Assembly (NCBI GenBank): GCA_937915375.1 | Contig: CALDMO010000006.1 | Location: forward strand, 18,024-82,023 | Source of the DNA: an uncultured Marvinbryantia sp. | Lineage (GTDB): Bacteria > Bacillota > Clostridia > Lachnospirales > Lachnospiraceae | DNA length: 64,000 nucleotides | Direction: 5' to 3' | Part shown: piece after piece, positions 51,253 through 60,940 of the stretch | Layout of the letters: every line of letters begins with the position of its first letter | Numbering within the stretch: the first letter of the stretch is position 1 | The notes under the pieces: model-generated | Databases searched by the model: none | The model's input: only the letters and a program-made list of their open reading frames with translations | What the model was told of the DNA's origin: nothing | Program-made: the position numbers and the translations under genes

Positions 51253-52938
51253 ATGAAACAGAAAAAATTAGTTGCGATGCTGACTCTTGCAGCAATGGGC
51301 GTATCTACGATTGGTGGATATGGTATGACTGCATACGCAGAGGAAACAGAAGCAGCGGAAGAGAAAAAAGAGTACTCGGAAGATGAGATCATTGATTTTA
51401 CATTCTTTGGAGCAATGCCGAACCCGGAGAAAGACAGCAACAATGAAATCAAGGAAATTATCGCAAAGAAAATTGGCGCAAGAGTAGAAGAAACCTGGCT
51501 GACCGGTCAGACTGCTTCCGAGGCGGTAGGAACGATCATTGCCAGCGGCGAATATCCGGATTTCATCGACGGCGGTGACGGCATGATGCAGCTTTACGAT
51601 GCAGGCGCACTGGTTCCGTGGGATGAATATATTGAAAAATACCCGAATTTGAAAGAACTGTATACAGATGAAGAATGGGAAATGTTCCGTCAGGATGACG
51701 GTCATATCTACTGGGCAAACGTATTTGCCAACAGCTATGGCGAAGATAAAACGACAGAACATGGAGATGAGGCATTCTGGGTACAGGCAAAAGTTCTGGA
51801 ATGGGCTGGTTATCCGGAAATTAAAACACTGGATCAGTACTTTGATCTGCTGATTTCTTACGCAAAAGAAAATCCGACAACAGAAGATGGTACGGCAGTA
51901 ATTCCGTATACTGCGCTGTGCGAAGACTGGAGATATTTCTGTATTGAAAACGCGCCGCAGTTCCTGGACGGATATCCGAACGACGGTTCTGTTATCGTAG
52001 ACAAAGAGAATCTGAAAATTGTAGATTATAATACAACAGATACTGCAGTTCGTTATTTCAAAAAATTAAACGAACTTTACAATGCAGGTCACATGGATAA
52101 AGAGTTTGGTACACAGACATACGATGAGTATATCGCAAAACTTTCTACCGGTGCGGTACTTGGTATGTGCGACCAGTGGTGGGATTTCGCGTTCACTATT
52201 AATGACGTATTCAAACAGACCGGACTGGATGAAAAAGGCTGCAACTATATTCCGCTTGGTCTGACAATCGATGAAGGCATGGAAAACAGATGGCATTCTT
52301 ATGGAGATACCGTAAACAATTCCAACGGTATTGCAGTTACGGTAAGCTGTGAGGATCCGGAAGCAGCGTTCAAATTTATGAATGATATGCTGGATCAGGA
52401 AATCCATGATCTTCGTTTCTGGGGCGTGGAAGGTGTAGACTACGAAGTAGATGAAGAGGGACTGTATTATAGAACAGAAGAAATGAGAAAGAATGCTTCT
52501 GACACTGCTTATAAGGCGTCTCACCTCTGCGAGTACAGCTATTTCCCGCAGTGGCTGGGTACAAGCAGAGACGGTAAAAATGCAATGCAGGCAAAACAGC
52601 AGACATCTGAGTTCTTTGACAGCCTGGCAGAGCCGGTAGTAAAATGTTTCGAAGCATATGGCGTTACTACATATGTAGAAATGGTGGGTTCCGTTGAAGA
52701 AGAAAACGCACCGTGGTATCCGATGTACTCCTTCTCAAATGCAATGACAACAGATACTCCGGGTGGTGTTGCTTGGACAAAGATGGGCGAAGTAAAACAT
52801 GAGTGGCTGCCGAAAGTTGTTATGGCAGAAGATTTTGATGCAGCCTGGGCAGAATACATGGAAGCTTATAACGGATGTAACCCGCAGGACTTCCTGGATG
52901 AAATGCAGGCAGAGTTGGAGAGAAGAATAGGTAAGTAA
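51253..52938 (+). CDS. Sugar ABC transporter binding protein
   Basis: This is a 561-residue extracellular binding protein of the long LplA-like group found in Lachnospiraceae and Paenibacillus. A signal peptide ends near residue 29 (TAYA|EE). Unlike most Gram-positive binding proteins, no lipobox cysteine is present, so it may be released or held by the permeases. The ATG at 51253 is preceded by GGGAGGA; the open frame to 51163 adds a non-signal sequence. It heads a transporter locus with a xylan-oligosaccharide enzyme, which suggests xylo-oligosaccharides as ligand. Confidence 0.9.
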   Translation: MKQKKLVAMLTLAAMGVSTIGGYGMTAYAEETEAAEEKKEYSEDEIIDFTFFGAMPNPEKDSNNEIKEIIAKKIGARVEETWLTGQTASEAVGTIIASGEYPDFIDGGDGMMQLYDAGALVPWDEYIEKYPNLKELYTDEEWEMFRQDDGHIYWANVFANSYGEDKTTEHGDEAFWVQAKVLEWAGYPEIKTLDQYFDLLISYAKENPTTEDGTAVIPYTALCEDWRYFCIENAPQFLDGYPNDGSVIVDKENLKIVDYNTTDTAVRYFKKLNELYNAGHMDKEFGTQTYDEYIAKLSTGAVLGMCDQWWDFAFTINDVFKQTGLDEKGCNYIPLGLTIDEGMENRWHSYGDTVNNSNGIAVTVSCEDPEAAFKFMNDMLDQEIHDLRFWGVEGVDYEVDEEGLYYRTEEMRKNASDTAYKASHLCEYSYFPQWLGTSRDGKNAMQAKQQTSEFFDSLAEPVVKCFEAYGVTTYVEMVGSVEEENAPWYPMYSFSNAMTTDTPGGVAWTKMGEVKHEWLPKVVMAEDFDAAWAEYMEAYNGCNPQDFLDEMQAELERRIGK

Positions 52939-52976
52939 TGATTCGCTGCTGAACAGGGTTTAGTTGAAACAAAAAA

Positions 52977-53015
52977 GCAGTCATGGTTGCCGAAAAGGAA
53001 CTGTGACTGCCTTTT
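52977..53015 (+). terminator. Attenuator hairpin between binding-protein and permease genes
   Basis: GCAGTCATGGTT (52977-52988) pairs with AACTGTGACTGC (52999-53010), with two G-T pairs, then CTTTTATTT. It would lower permease expression relative to the binding protein, which is needed in larger amounts. Confidence 0.65.
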
Positions 53016-53035
53016 ATTTGGAAGGAGAGAGGTTT

Positions 53036-53971
53036 ATGAAACGAAAAGCAAAAGAAGCCCGTGTGCCGATCACCTGGAAGGAGATAAAAAAACAGAAATT
53101 TCTGATGGTCTGCGCACTGCTGTTTGTGATTTACGGTATTATTTTCTGCTATGTTCCGCTGGGCGGCTGGATTATGGCATTCCAGAATTACAAACCGAGA
53201 ACAGGACTGCTGCATTCCACGTTTGTCGGATTGGATAAATTTAAGTTTCTGTTTTCGGATGCTACCTTTCTGCGTGTTCTGAGAAATACGCTGGCAATGG
53301 GAATTTTAAATCTGGTGACTACTTTTGTAACGGCAATTGCATTTGCGATTCTTCTGAATGAAGTACGATCCGAAAGAGGGAAAAAAATGGTACAGACGAT
53401 TTCCTATCTGCCGCATTTCCTTTCCTGGATCATTGTTACCGGTATTCTGCATGACGCGTTGTCTCCGAACGGTATTATCAATGAAATTTTGGTAAATTTG
53501 GGAATTTTCAAAGATTCTGTAAACTTTTTCGCGCATCCGACTTATTTCTGGCCGATTGTCGCTTTCGCAAATGTCTGGAAAGAAACTGGTTGGAATGCGA
53601 TTATTTATCTGGCGGCAATTACCTCTATTGATCCAAGTCTGTATGAAGCGGCATCTATTGACGGAGCGGGAAGATGGGCAAAGATCAAGAATATTACATT
53701 GCCGGGCATTCGGCCGACCATTATGATCCTTTTGCTGATGAATGTCGGAAACGTACTGAACGCTGGATTTGAGGTACAGTATTTGCTTGGAAACGGTTTG
53801 ATCAAGAGTGTATCAGAGACCATTGACATTTATGTATTGACTTGGGGTATCAGCCAGAATGACTATTCACTTGGTACGGCGGCAGGTATCTTCAAAAGCA
53901 TTGTATCTATTGTTCTGATTGTAATCGCAAACCGAATGGCAAAGAAATTCGGTGAAGAAAGACTGTTCTAA
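53036..53971 (+). CDS. Sugar ABC transporter permease (LplB/UgpA type)
   Basis: A 311-residue inner-membrane permease with six helices. The EAA loop that docks the ATPase reads YEAASIDGAGRWAKIKNITL. The ATG at 53036 follows GAAGGAGAG. LplB-like permeases usually pair with a second one of the LplC type, as here. No ATPase gene is in the locus; a shared MsmX/MsiK-type ATPase elsewhere is expected. Confidence 0.93.
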   Translation: MKRKAKEARVPITWKEIKKQKFLMVCALLFVIYGIIFCYVPLGGWIMAFQNYKPRTGLLHSTFVGLDKFKFLFSDATFLRVLRNTLAMGILNLVTTFVTAIAFAILLNEVRSERGKKMVQTISYLPHFLSWIIVTGILHDALSPNGIINEILVNLGIFKDSVNFFAHPTYFWPIVAFANVWKETGWNAIIYLAAITSIDPSLYEAASIDGAGRWAKIKNITLPGIRPTIMILLLMNVGNVLNAGFEVQYLLGNGLIKSVSETIDIYVLTWGISQNDYSLGTAAGIFKSIVSIVLIVIANRMAKKFGEERLF

Positions 53972-53984
53972 AGAGGTGGAAATT

Positions 53985-54884
53985 ATGGGAAAAAAGAAAA
54001 AATTTAAATCATCTTTTGCAAACACGTCTTTTGTCGTGTGCAATACATTGTTTATGATCGCGTTCGTGGTAATTACGCTGTACCCGGTATGGAATACGGT
54101 TGCAATTTCGTTTAACGACGGAATTGACGCGGTAAGAGGCGGTATTCATCTCTGGCCGAGAAAGTTTACGCTGAAAAATTATCAGACGGTACTTGGTCTG
54201 GAAAGCTTTATGACCGGAGCATACATTACAGTAGCCCGTACAGTAATCGGAACGCTGTTTGCCCTTGCGGCAAATGCGCTTTTGGCTTATGTGGTCAGCC
54301 GCAAGCGTTTTCTGTTTAAATCGCAGCTCTCTTTGTTCTGGGTTATTACGATGTATGTGAACGGAGGTTTGATCCCAGTGCTGCTCCTTTATAAATCACT
54401 GCATCTGACAAATTCTTTCTGGGTATATGTAATTCCTGGTATGGTTAGCGCTTTTAATATGCTGGTTATGCGTACCTTTATGCAGGGACTGCCGGATGCG
54501 CTGGAAGAATCGGCGCAGATTGACGGAGCGGGAGATTTCCTGATTTTTACAAGAATTATTTCTCCGCTGTGTAAACCGGTATATGCAACGGTAGCGCTTT
54601 TTGTGGCAGTCGGACAGTGGAACTCCTGGTTTGACGCAATGATTTACAACCGTATGAAACCGGAGTATACTACATTACAGTATGAATTAATGAAACTGCT
54701 TTCTTCTGTTATGCAGCAGAGCGGAAGCGCAACGAATATGAATACAACGAATGCAGCGACAGTTACGCCGGTATCTGTCCGTTCCGCGGCAACGGTTGTA
54801 ACAATGCTTCCGATCATTTGTCTGTATCCGTTCCTGCAGAGATATTTTGTAGCCGGATTGACAATCGGCGGGGTAAAGGAGTAA
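53985..54884 (+). CDS. Sugar ABC transporter permease (LplC/UgpE type)
   Basis: The second permease of the transporter, 299 residues with six helices. Its EAA loop is LEESAQIDGAGDFLIFTRII. The ATG at 53985 with GAGGTGG upstream is preferred over the start at 53952. It ends seven bases before the GH8 gene start. Together with the LplB-like gene it forms the membrane channel for the oligosaccharide. Confidence 0.93.
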   Translation: MGKKKKFKSSFANTSFVVCNTLFMIAFVVITLYPVWNTVAISFNDGIDAVRGGIHLWPRKFTLKNYQTVLGLESFMTGAYITVARTVIGTLFALAANALLAYVVSRKRFLFKSQLSLFWVITMYVNGGLIPVLLLYKSLHLTNSFWVYVIPGMVSAFNMLVMRTFMQGLPDALEESAQIDGAGDFLIFTRIISPLCKPVYATVALFVAVGQWNSWFDAMIYNRMKPEYTTLQYELMKLLSSVMQQSGSATNMNTTNAATVTPVSVRSAATVVTMLPIICLYPFLQRYFVAGLTIGGVKE

Positions 54885-54891
54885 AGAAACA

Positions 54892-56037
54892 ATGAATAAA
54901 AAAACATACAGAAATGTATTTGCGGAAGCCGGATATTCAGAGGCAGAAATTTGCCGCAAAGTACAGGATACGTTTGAAGGAATTTTTTATGGTCCGGATC
55001 GTTTCTATCATGAGGTCGGAGACGACATGGCTTATATGGAAGATACCGGAAATCATGACGCGCGCACAGAGGGAATGTCCTATGGAATGATGATGTGTGT
55101 ACAGATGGATCGAAAGGCAGAATTTGACCGCCTCTGGAAGTGGACAAAAACCTATATGTATATGGAGGATGGTGTACACAGAGGATATTTTGCATGGTCG
55201 GTCAGCCCGGAAGGCGTACCAAACGCGTATGGTCCGGCGCCGGACGGAGAAGAATTTTTTGCGATGGCGCTGCTGCTTGCTTCGCACAGATGGGGTGACG
55301 GAGAAGGAATTTTCTGTTATTCTGAAGAGGCAAGAAAACTTTTACATACCTGCATTCACCAGGAAGAAGAAACAGAGGGCGGACGTAATATGTGGGATTT
55401 GGAAAATCATCTGATCCGTTTTATTCCGGAATGTGATTTTACAGATCCATCCTATCATCTGCCGCATTTTTACGAGCTGTTCGGTGAATGTGCAGATGAA
55501 GCAGACCGCCCGTTCTGGAAAGAGGCTGCAAAGGCAAGCCGTGCCTTTTTACAGACTGCTTGTCATCCAAAGACCGGACTTTCACCAGAGTACAGCTATT
55601 ATGACGGTACGCCGATGTCGCCGGAGATGACAACTTTTGGCGGCCGCCATGACTGGTATTACAGTGATGCTTATCGTACGATCGCTAATATTGCGCTTGA
55701 TCGGGAATGGTTCGGGGCGGAAGGAAACGAAGATTGGCATGAATTGGCAGCAAAAAATCTGCAAAAGTTTTTTTGCGAGACAATGAAAGACAATGACAAA
55801 GCAATCTATAGTGTGGAGGGAGAGGTTCTTGGAGAAAAAGCACTGCATCCGATTGCGATGACTGCAGTGAACGCCCAGGCTTCTCTGGCAATTGCCGCGC
55901 CGCTTACAGGATATGCTCTGCAGTGTGTAAAAGAATTCTGGGAGACACCGCTTCGTACGGGGGATCGCAGATATTATGATAATTGTCTGTATTTCTTTGC
56001 TGTGCTGGCGCTCAGTGGAAATTATCGGATATATTAA
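54892..56037 (+). CDS. GH8 reducing-end xylose-releasing exo-oligoxylanase (Rex)
   Basis: This 381-residue protein follows Bacillus halodurans Rex closely along its length: VGDDMAYMEDTGNHDARTEG, SYGMMMCVQMDRK, GYFAWS, GPAPDGEEFFAMAL, CDFTDPSYHLPHFYELFG and RTGDRRYYDNCLYFFA. The predicted catalytic acid is E60 (in RTEGMSYG) and the base D259 (in YYSDAYR). Rex removes xylose from the reducing end of xylo-oligosaccharides of three or more units. No signal peptide is present, so it acts inside the cell on imported oligosaccharides. The call is strong for the subfamily; the exact substrate length is unknown. Confidence 0.93.
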   Translation: MNKKTYRNVFAEAGYSEAEICRKVQDTFEGIFYGPDRFYHEVGDDMAYMEDTGNHDARTEGMSYGMMMCVQMDRKAEFDRLWKWTKTYMYMEDGVHRGYFAWSVSPEGVPNAYGPAPDGEEFFAMALLLASHRWGDGEGIFCYSEEARKLLHTCIHQEEETEGGRNMWDLENHLIRFIPECDFTDPSYHLPHFYELFGECADEADRPFWKEAAKASRAFLQTACHPKTGLSPEYSYYDGTPMSPEMTTFGGRHDWYYSDAYRTIANIALDREWFGAEGNEDWHELAAKNLQKFFCETMKDNDKAIYSVEGEVLGEKALHPIAMTAVNAQASLAIAAPLTGYALQCVKEFWETPLRTGDRRYYDNCLYFFAVLALSGNYRIY

Positions 56038-56064
56038 TTGTTTTTTGGTGAAAGGAGAGATACC

Positions 56065-56700
56065 ATGTCATTTCTCAGACCGGACAGCGAATTTATGAAC
56101 GCGGTTTCAAAATGCGCGGATTATGTAATATTAAATCTTTTGTGTTTGTTGTGCTGTATTCCTGTCGTTACGACAGGGGCGGCACTGACCGCAAAATACT
56201 ATGTTTCTATGAAACTGGTACGCGGGGAGGAACCGGCAGTTACAAAGGCCTTTTTTACGGCATTTCGGAAAAATTTTCGGCAGGCAACCGTTATGTGGCT
56301 CATTCAGATGGTGATGATCGCAGTTCTGGCAGTGGATTGGTATCTGGTAAAGAAAGCGCCGAAAGGAATGATTCACCCGGCGTTTTCTATCTTCTTAACA
56401 GTGCTTTCTGTGCTAGTGGCAGGAATTATTTTTTGCGTTTTTCCGATGCTGGCAAGATTTTATATTTCTACTAAGGATGCGATTAAGGGAGCCTGTATTT
56501 TTACGCTGATGAAGCTGCCGCGGGTACTGTTGGAACTCGTTGTGACGATTGCCACTGGAATTATCTGTTTTTGGTATATGCGCTGGCTTCCGGCAATCTG
56601 GATATTTTGTACCGGAGTGATGCTGTATTTTAACAGCCGGATGTTTGTAAAAGAGTTCGAAAAGATTGAGCAGCGGAGCGAAGAAGAAAAGAGTTTATGA
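56065..56700 (+). CDS. YesL-like membrane protein (DUF624)
   Basis: A 211-residue membrane protein with about four or five helices, matching DUF624/YesL, which is often linked to YesMN-type two-component systems and sugar transporters. Its role is unknown; YesL may support the transporter or the sensor kinase. The ATG at 56065 follows AAAGGAGAG. It overlaps the kinase start by four bases (ATGA). Confidence 0.85.
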   Translation: MSFLRPDSEFMNAVSKCADYVILNLLCLLCCIPVVTTGAALTAKYYVSMKLVRGEEPAVTKAFFTAFRKNFRQATVMWLIQMVMIAVLAVDWYLVKKAPKGMIHPAFSIFLTVLSVLVAGIIFCVFPMLARFYISTKDAIKGACIFTLMKLPRVLLELVVTIATGIICFWYMRWLPAIWIFCTGVMLYFNSRMFVKEFEKIEQRSEEEKSL

Positions 56701-58472
56701 AGAGTGTGTGGAAAAAACTGGAAGTATTTATGAATAATCTGAAAATACGCAGAAAGCTGATACTTTTGTATCTTCTATGCGTAATCACGCCGCTTGTAAT
56801 TACAGACGGCGTGATTCTTTCCATTTTGATTCAGACGGACAGTGAAAAAATCAGACATGAGATGGAAAATACCGCGGATGCAGTCAGTTATGAACTGTCA
56901 TCCGTTTTTGAAGTTTTGGATAGGATCAAGGGCAATATTTACACAAACCGCAAATTGGATGCTTTTTTAAAGAAAGAATACCAGTCAAATCTGGAATTTT
57001 ATGAAGAAAGCCGGGCGATTCTGAATTCGATTTATTATGATAGTATCAGTGGCTACAGCGGCGCAAAGCTTTTGCTTTATGCGGATAATAATACGATTTT
57101 AAACGGCGGTCACTTTCAGCGTCTGGAATCCGTAAAAGAAACGGATTGGTATCGGGAATTTGCGGCATCGGAGAAAAAAGACGATCTGATGATTGCTTAT
57201 GATGAGAGCAGAAAATTGTCGGCAATCAATCAGAGGCGTATTTTTGTCGTGGGACGTCTGGATTATTTTGGGAAAGATGAACAGGAACAGCTTATCAGAA
57301 TCGATCTGGATTATAACAGTTTCAACCGGGAACTGGAGAATATGAATTGCAATACGCCGGTATATATTTGCAGCGGCGATCGGATTTTGTTTTCAAATGG
57401 AAAAGAAAATCGTTATACACAGCCGTTTGAACAGTTGACGGGGAAGGAAAAAATCGGATATGAGCGAGAGTGGAGTTTTTATGACGATGAGCTTCGTATT
57501 CTGGTGGAAAAACCATCCAATATGATTTTAAACTGTCTGATTCGAAATTTCCCCTGGATTATTGTTTTGGTGGCGGCTAATATTTTACTGCCGCTGACAA
57601 TTATGAGCATCATCAATCATTCGTTTGTTGGACGGCTTCAGATTTTGAGCAATGCATTTGACGAGATTGAACCGGAAAAAATGGAACTTCTTTCGAATGT
57701 GCGCGGGGCAGATGAGATTGCCGGATTGATGAAAAATTATAATCGAATGCTGAGGCGTCTCAAGGAATTGATTCAGATTGTGTATAAAGACCGACTGGAA
57801 CGTCAGGAGATGGATCTTGCCAGACAGAAAGCGGAGATTCAGGCACTGCACAGCCAGATTAATCCGCATTTTCTGTTTAATGTGCTGGAAAGTATTCGGA
57901 TGCACAGCGTACTGAAAGGGGAAGAAGAAACTTCAGAGATGATCGCGCGTTTGGCTGTGCTGGAACGTCAGAGCGTAAAATGGACGAGCGATTATGTGAA
58001 GGTGGCGGAAGAACTGAAATTTATTGAGGCATATCTCGAACTGCAGAAATATCGTTTTGGAAAGCGGTTGTCGTATGAAATCCAGGTGATGCCGCAGTGC
58101 CGGGAATATGTACTGCCGCGTCTGACGATTTCGACTCTGGTGGAAAATGCCTGTGTACACGGTATCGAAGGGAAAAAAGGAAACTGCTGGATTTATATCC
58201 GTATTTATGAAAAAGACGGATGGCTGTATCTGGAAATCGAAGATACGGGAAGCGGAATGTCGGAAGAACAGACAGCGAAATTGCTGGAGCAGATGCGAAA
58301 CTGTGACATTGACAGTGTCCGCGCAAGTGATCATATCGGGATTTTAAATGCTTGTCTGAGACTAAAGATGATTTCAGGCAATACGGCATTGTTTGATCTG
58401 GAAAGTGAAGAGGGAGCCGGAAGCTGGTTTTTGTTCCGGGCTCCGACTGAAAAATTACTGGGGAGGGTATAG
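56697..58472 (+). CDS. Sensor histidine kinase (YesM/LytS type)
   Basis: A 591-residue membrane kinase with two helices (about 17-40 and 283-305) around a large outer sensor domain (dCache-like), a HAMP linker and the His_kinase domain with LHSQINPHFLFNVLES; the phosphoacceptor is predicted to be the His in NPHFLFN (H392). The C-terminal ATPase domain shows VENACVHGIEG and DTGSGMS. It probably senses the imported sugar or the loaded binding protein and signals to the regulator next door. Confidence 0.93.
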   Translation: MKSVWKKLEVFMNNLKIRRKLILLYLLCVITPLVITDGVILSILIQTDSEKIRHEMENTADAVSYELSSVFEVLDRIKGNIYTNRKLDAFLKKEYQSNLEFYEESRAILNSIYYDSISGYSGAKLLLYADNNTILNGGHFQRLESVKETDWYREFAASEKKDDLMIAYDESRKLSAINQRRIFVVGRLDYFGKDEQEQLIRIDLDYNSFNRELENMNCNTPVYICSGDRILFSNGKENRYTQPFEQLTGKEKIGYEREWSFYDDELRILVEKPSNMILNCLIRNFPWIIVLVAANILLPLTIMSIINHSFVGRLQILSNAFDEIEPEKMELLSNVRGADEIAGLMKNYNRMLRRLKELIQIVYKDRLERQEMDLARQKAEIQALHSQINPHFLFNVLESIRMHSVLKGEEETSEMIARLAVLERQSVKWTSDYVKVAEELKFIEAYLELQKYRFGKRLSYEIQVMPQCREYVLPRLTISTLVENACVHGIEGKKGNCWIYIRIYEKDGWLYLEIEDTGSGMSEEQTAKLLEQMRNCDIDSVRASDHIGILNACLRLKMISGNTALFDLESEEGAGSWFLFRAPTEKLLGRV

Positions 58473-58475
58473 ACG

Positions 58476-60071
58476 ATGCTCAGAGTGATGCTGGTAGATG
58501 ATGAACCGTTTATCCTGCAGGGACTGCAGGTGCTGATTGATTGGGAATCAGAAGGCTTTATGATTGTAAAGCTGGCAGAAAACGGGCAGGAGGCGCTTGC
58601 GTACCTGCGCGAAAATCAGGTGGATCTGATTCTGGCAGATATTAAAATGCCGGTGCTGGATGGTATTTCTCTGCTCAAGACAGTGCGGGAAGAGAATCTG
58701 TCGGACGCTTTGTTTGTGATCTTGAGCGGGTACAGTGATTTTTCTTATGCACAGACAGCAGTACGTTATAACTGTATGGATTATATTTTAAAGCCGGTTC
58801 AGAAAGAAAATCTTTTGGAACTGCTTCATAAGGCCGCAGAAAAAAAGGCATATAGTGTCAAAGAACGGCTCTGGAAAAATCAGATGAGAAAAAATCAGTT
58901 GGAAAGGCAGATTGTATCTGTGCTGCGCGGAAAAGCCAGAAAAGAGGATGTGGACGAGATTGAACAGAACCTTCAGATGCAAGGAGTGATCCGTTATGTT
59001 CATGTCGGCATGGATGTTGTGAAGCTGCAGGACGAGTTCTCCGATGAGGAACTTTCGGAACAGAAAGCTTTCATGCTGGAAAGCTGTCAAAGATTTCTGA
59101 AAGAAGCTTCCGACTGCTGCTTTCGGGATATGATCGGTTATGAACGAGATCATGAGATGGCAGTTCTGTACATTCAAAATCGTATGCTTCCGCCGGGAAA
59201 GAGTGAAACAGATTTTTTTGAAAAAATGCAGCAGGAAATTCAAAGAAACGTAGAACTTCCCGTATATTTGCTGGTGGGAAAAGCGGTAGAGGGAACGGCA
59301 AAACTGGGACATTCTTATTCTACTGCCTGCTTACTGCGTTCGTTTATCGGATTTCGAGAGTTGCGGAAAGTATATTATTACGAGGAAGAACTGCAGACAG
59401 AACGAAATGCAGTGGTACTTTGCAAAAAAAGTCTGGATCTTTTAGTGGAAGCGATCAAGGATAATGACCGTATGGAAATGAAAAGTCAGCTTGACGCGCT
59501 GTATCAAGAGCTGGAACGTCCGGGCATGGATGGAAATATGATTAATATGAACATCAATTATCTTTTGTTTCAGCTGATCCATTTGGCGGTAGAGCAGGAT
59601 GAATCGGTAGATCAGGAAGAAATTATGCAGCATATCAATGAAGACGTATTTGAAAAACGGACAGATCGGGGCGGGAAGAGTCATATGCGCCGTTTTATAT
59701 ACGAATATGCAGATTATTTAAGTCAGCTTCGAAAGAATGTTTCCGGGGGAGTGCTGCATGAGATTGAGCGGGAAATACGGGAAAATTATGCCGAAAACCT
59801 GACGTTAAAGAATCTGGCGCAAAAATATTATATTAACAGCTCTTATCTCGGACAGATTTTCCGAAAGCAGTATGGACAGTCTTTTCGTGACTATCTGTCA
59901 GCTTACCGGATTTCACAGGCAGAGTATCTGTTGATACACACCGATAAAAAGATCTCTGTGATTGCAGAGGAAGTGGGCTATCATGATATTGACTATTTTA
60001 TTAATCGATTTATAGCGTTAAAAGGCGTGACACCGGCAAGATACCGCCGGGCAGCAAAAACCGGAGGATGA
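58476..60071 (+). CDS. AraC-type response regulator (YesN)
   Basis: A 531-residue response regulator with an N-terminal receiver domain (LVDDEPFILQG, phosphorylated D55 in LADIKMP, KPVQ near the end), a long middle segment of unknown function and a C-terminal AraC DNA-binding domain (YYINSSYLGQIFRKQYGQSF, GYHDIDYFINRF). It starts three bases after the kinase stop. It is the likely regulator of the transporter and GH8 genes. Its stop lies inside a terminator stem. Confidence 0.94.
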   Translation: MLRVMLVDDEPFILQGLQVLIDWESEGFMIVKLAENGQEALAYLRENQVDLILADIKMPVLDGISLLKTVREENLSDALFVILSGYSDFSYAQTAVRYNCMDYILKPVQKENLLELLHKAAEKKAYSVKERLWKNQMRKNQLERQIVSVLRGKARKEDVDEIEQNLQMQGVIRYVHVGMDVVKLQDEFSDEELSEQKAFMLESCQRFLKEASDCCFRDMIGYERDHEMAVLYIQNRMLPPGKSETDFFEKMQQEIQRNVELPVYLLVGKAVEGTAKLGHSYSTACLLRSFIGFRELRKVYYYEEELQTERNAVVLCKKSLDLLVEAIKDNDRMEMKSQLDALYQELERPGMDGNMINMNINYLLFQLIHLAVEQDESVDQEEIMQHINEDVFEKRTDRGGKSHMRRFIYEYADYLSQLRKNVSGGVLHEIEREIRENYAENLTLKNLAQKYYINSSYLGQIFRKQYGQSFRDYLSAYRISQAEYLLIHTDKKISVIAEEVGYHDIDYFINRFIALKGVTPARYRRAAKTGG

Positions 60072-60092
60072 GTTTGAAATCCTCCGGTTTTT
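60056..60092 (+). terminator. Terminator of the oligosaccharide locus
   Basis: AAAAACCGGAGGAT (60056-60069) pairs perfectly with ATCCTCCGGTTTTT, and T-rich sequence follows. The left arm includes the end of the response regulator gene. Confidence 0.9.
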
Positions 60093-60120
60093 GTTTTTAG
60101 CAAAACATTGCGTTAGATAA

Positions 60121-60149
60121 TTGTACTTTTGAGGATGTTATGTTAAAAT
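60121..60149 (+). promoter_or_regulatory. Sigma-A-type promoter of pyrE
   Basis: TTGTAC (60121-60126) and TAAAAT (60144-60149) are 17 bases apart, with TG one base before the -10. It lies about 80 bases before pyrE. Confidence 0.6.
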
Positions 60150-60231
60150 GAACATATATTGGAAAAGTATGTGCAAAAGCACAAAAGCAGAAAAATGGGT
60201 ATATATGCCCGCAGGATAAAGGAGAAGCGAT

Positions 60232-60912
60232 ATGGACGCATACAAAGAGCAGTTTATTGAATTTATGGTGGAAAGCCAGGTATTAAAATTCGGAGAGTTT
60301 ACGTTAAAGAGCGGCAGAAAATCTCCGTTTTTTATGAATGCAGGCGCATATGTGACCGGTTCCCAGCTGAAAAAGCTTGGTGAATATTACGCACAGGCAA
60401 TCCATGATAAGTACGGTGAAGATTTTGATGTACTGTTCGGACCGGCTTATAAAGGAATACCGCTGGCAGTTGTGACAGCGATTGCTTTTTCCGAGCTGTA
60501 CGGAAAAGAGATTCGTTACTGCTGTGACCGCAAGGAGGAAAAAGATCACGGCGCGGATAAGGGCAGTTTTCTTGGCAGCAGTTTAAAAGACGGTGACAGA
60601 GTGGTGATGATCGAGGATGTGACCACTTCCGGTAAATCCATGGAAGAAACGGTTCCGAAGGTAAGAGGCGCGGCTAATGTGACCATCGTCGGTCTGATGG
60701 TATCTCTGGATCGCATGGAAGTCGGTAAGGGCGGTGTAAAATGCGCACTTGATGAGGTAAAAGAGTTATATGGTTTTGAAACGAACGCGATCGTTACAAT
60801 GGCGGAGGTTGTAGAAAAACTTTATAACAAAGAATGCGGCGGCAAAATTTTGATCGACGATACGTTAAAAGCAGCAATCGACGCATATTATGAACAGTAT
60901 GGAGCAAAGTAA
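60232..60912 (+). CDS. pyrE: Orotate phosphoribosyltransferase
   Basis: PyrE joins orotate to PRPP. The PRPP loop reads VMIEDVTTSGKS and the N-terminal part LKSGRKSPFFMNAGAY is characteristic. At 226 residues it is typical. AAAGGAGAAG precedes the ATG. It leads a short run of small membrane protein genes and an aminopeptidase gene and is not next to other pyr genes. Confidence 0.95.
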   Translation: MDAYKEQFIEFMVESQVLKFGEFTLKSGRKSPFFMNAGAYVTGSQLKKLGEYYAQAIHDKYGEDFDVLFGPAYKGIPLAVVTAIAFSELYGKEIRYCCDRKEEKDHGADKGSFLGSSLKDGDRVVMIEDVTTSGKSMEETVPKVRGAANVTIVGLMVSLDRMEVGKGGVKCALDEVKELYGFETNAIVTMAEVVEKLYNKECGGKILIDDTLKAAIDAYYEQYGAK

Positions 60913-60940
60913 ACAAAGAGCAGGAAAGGAGTTTTTTATT

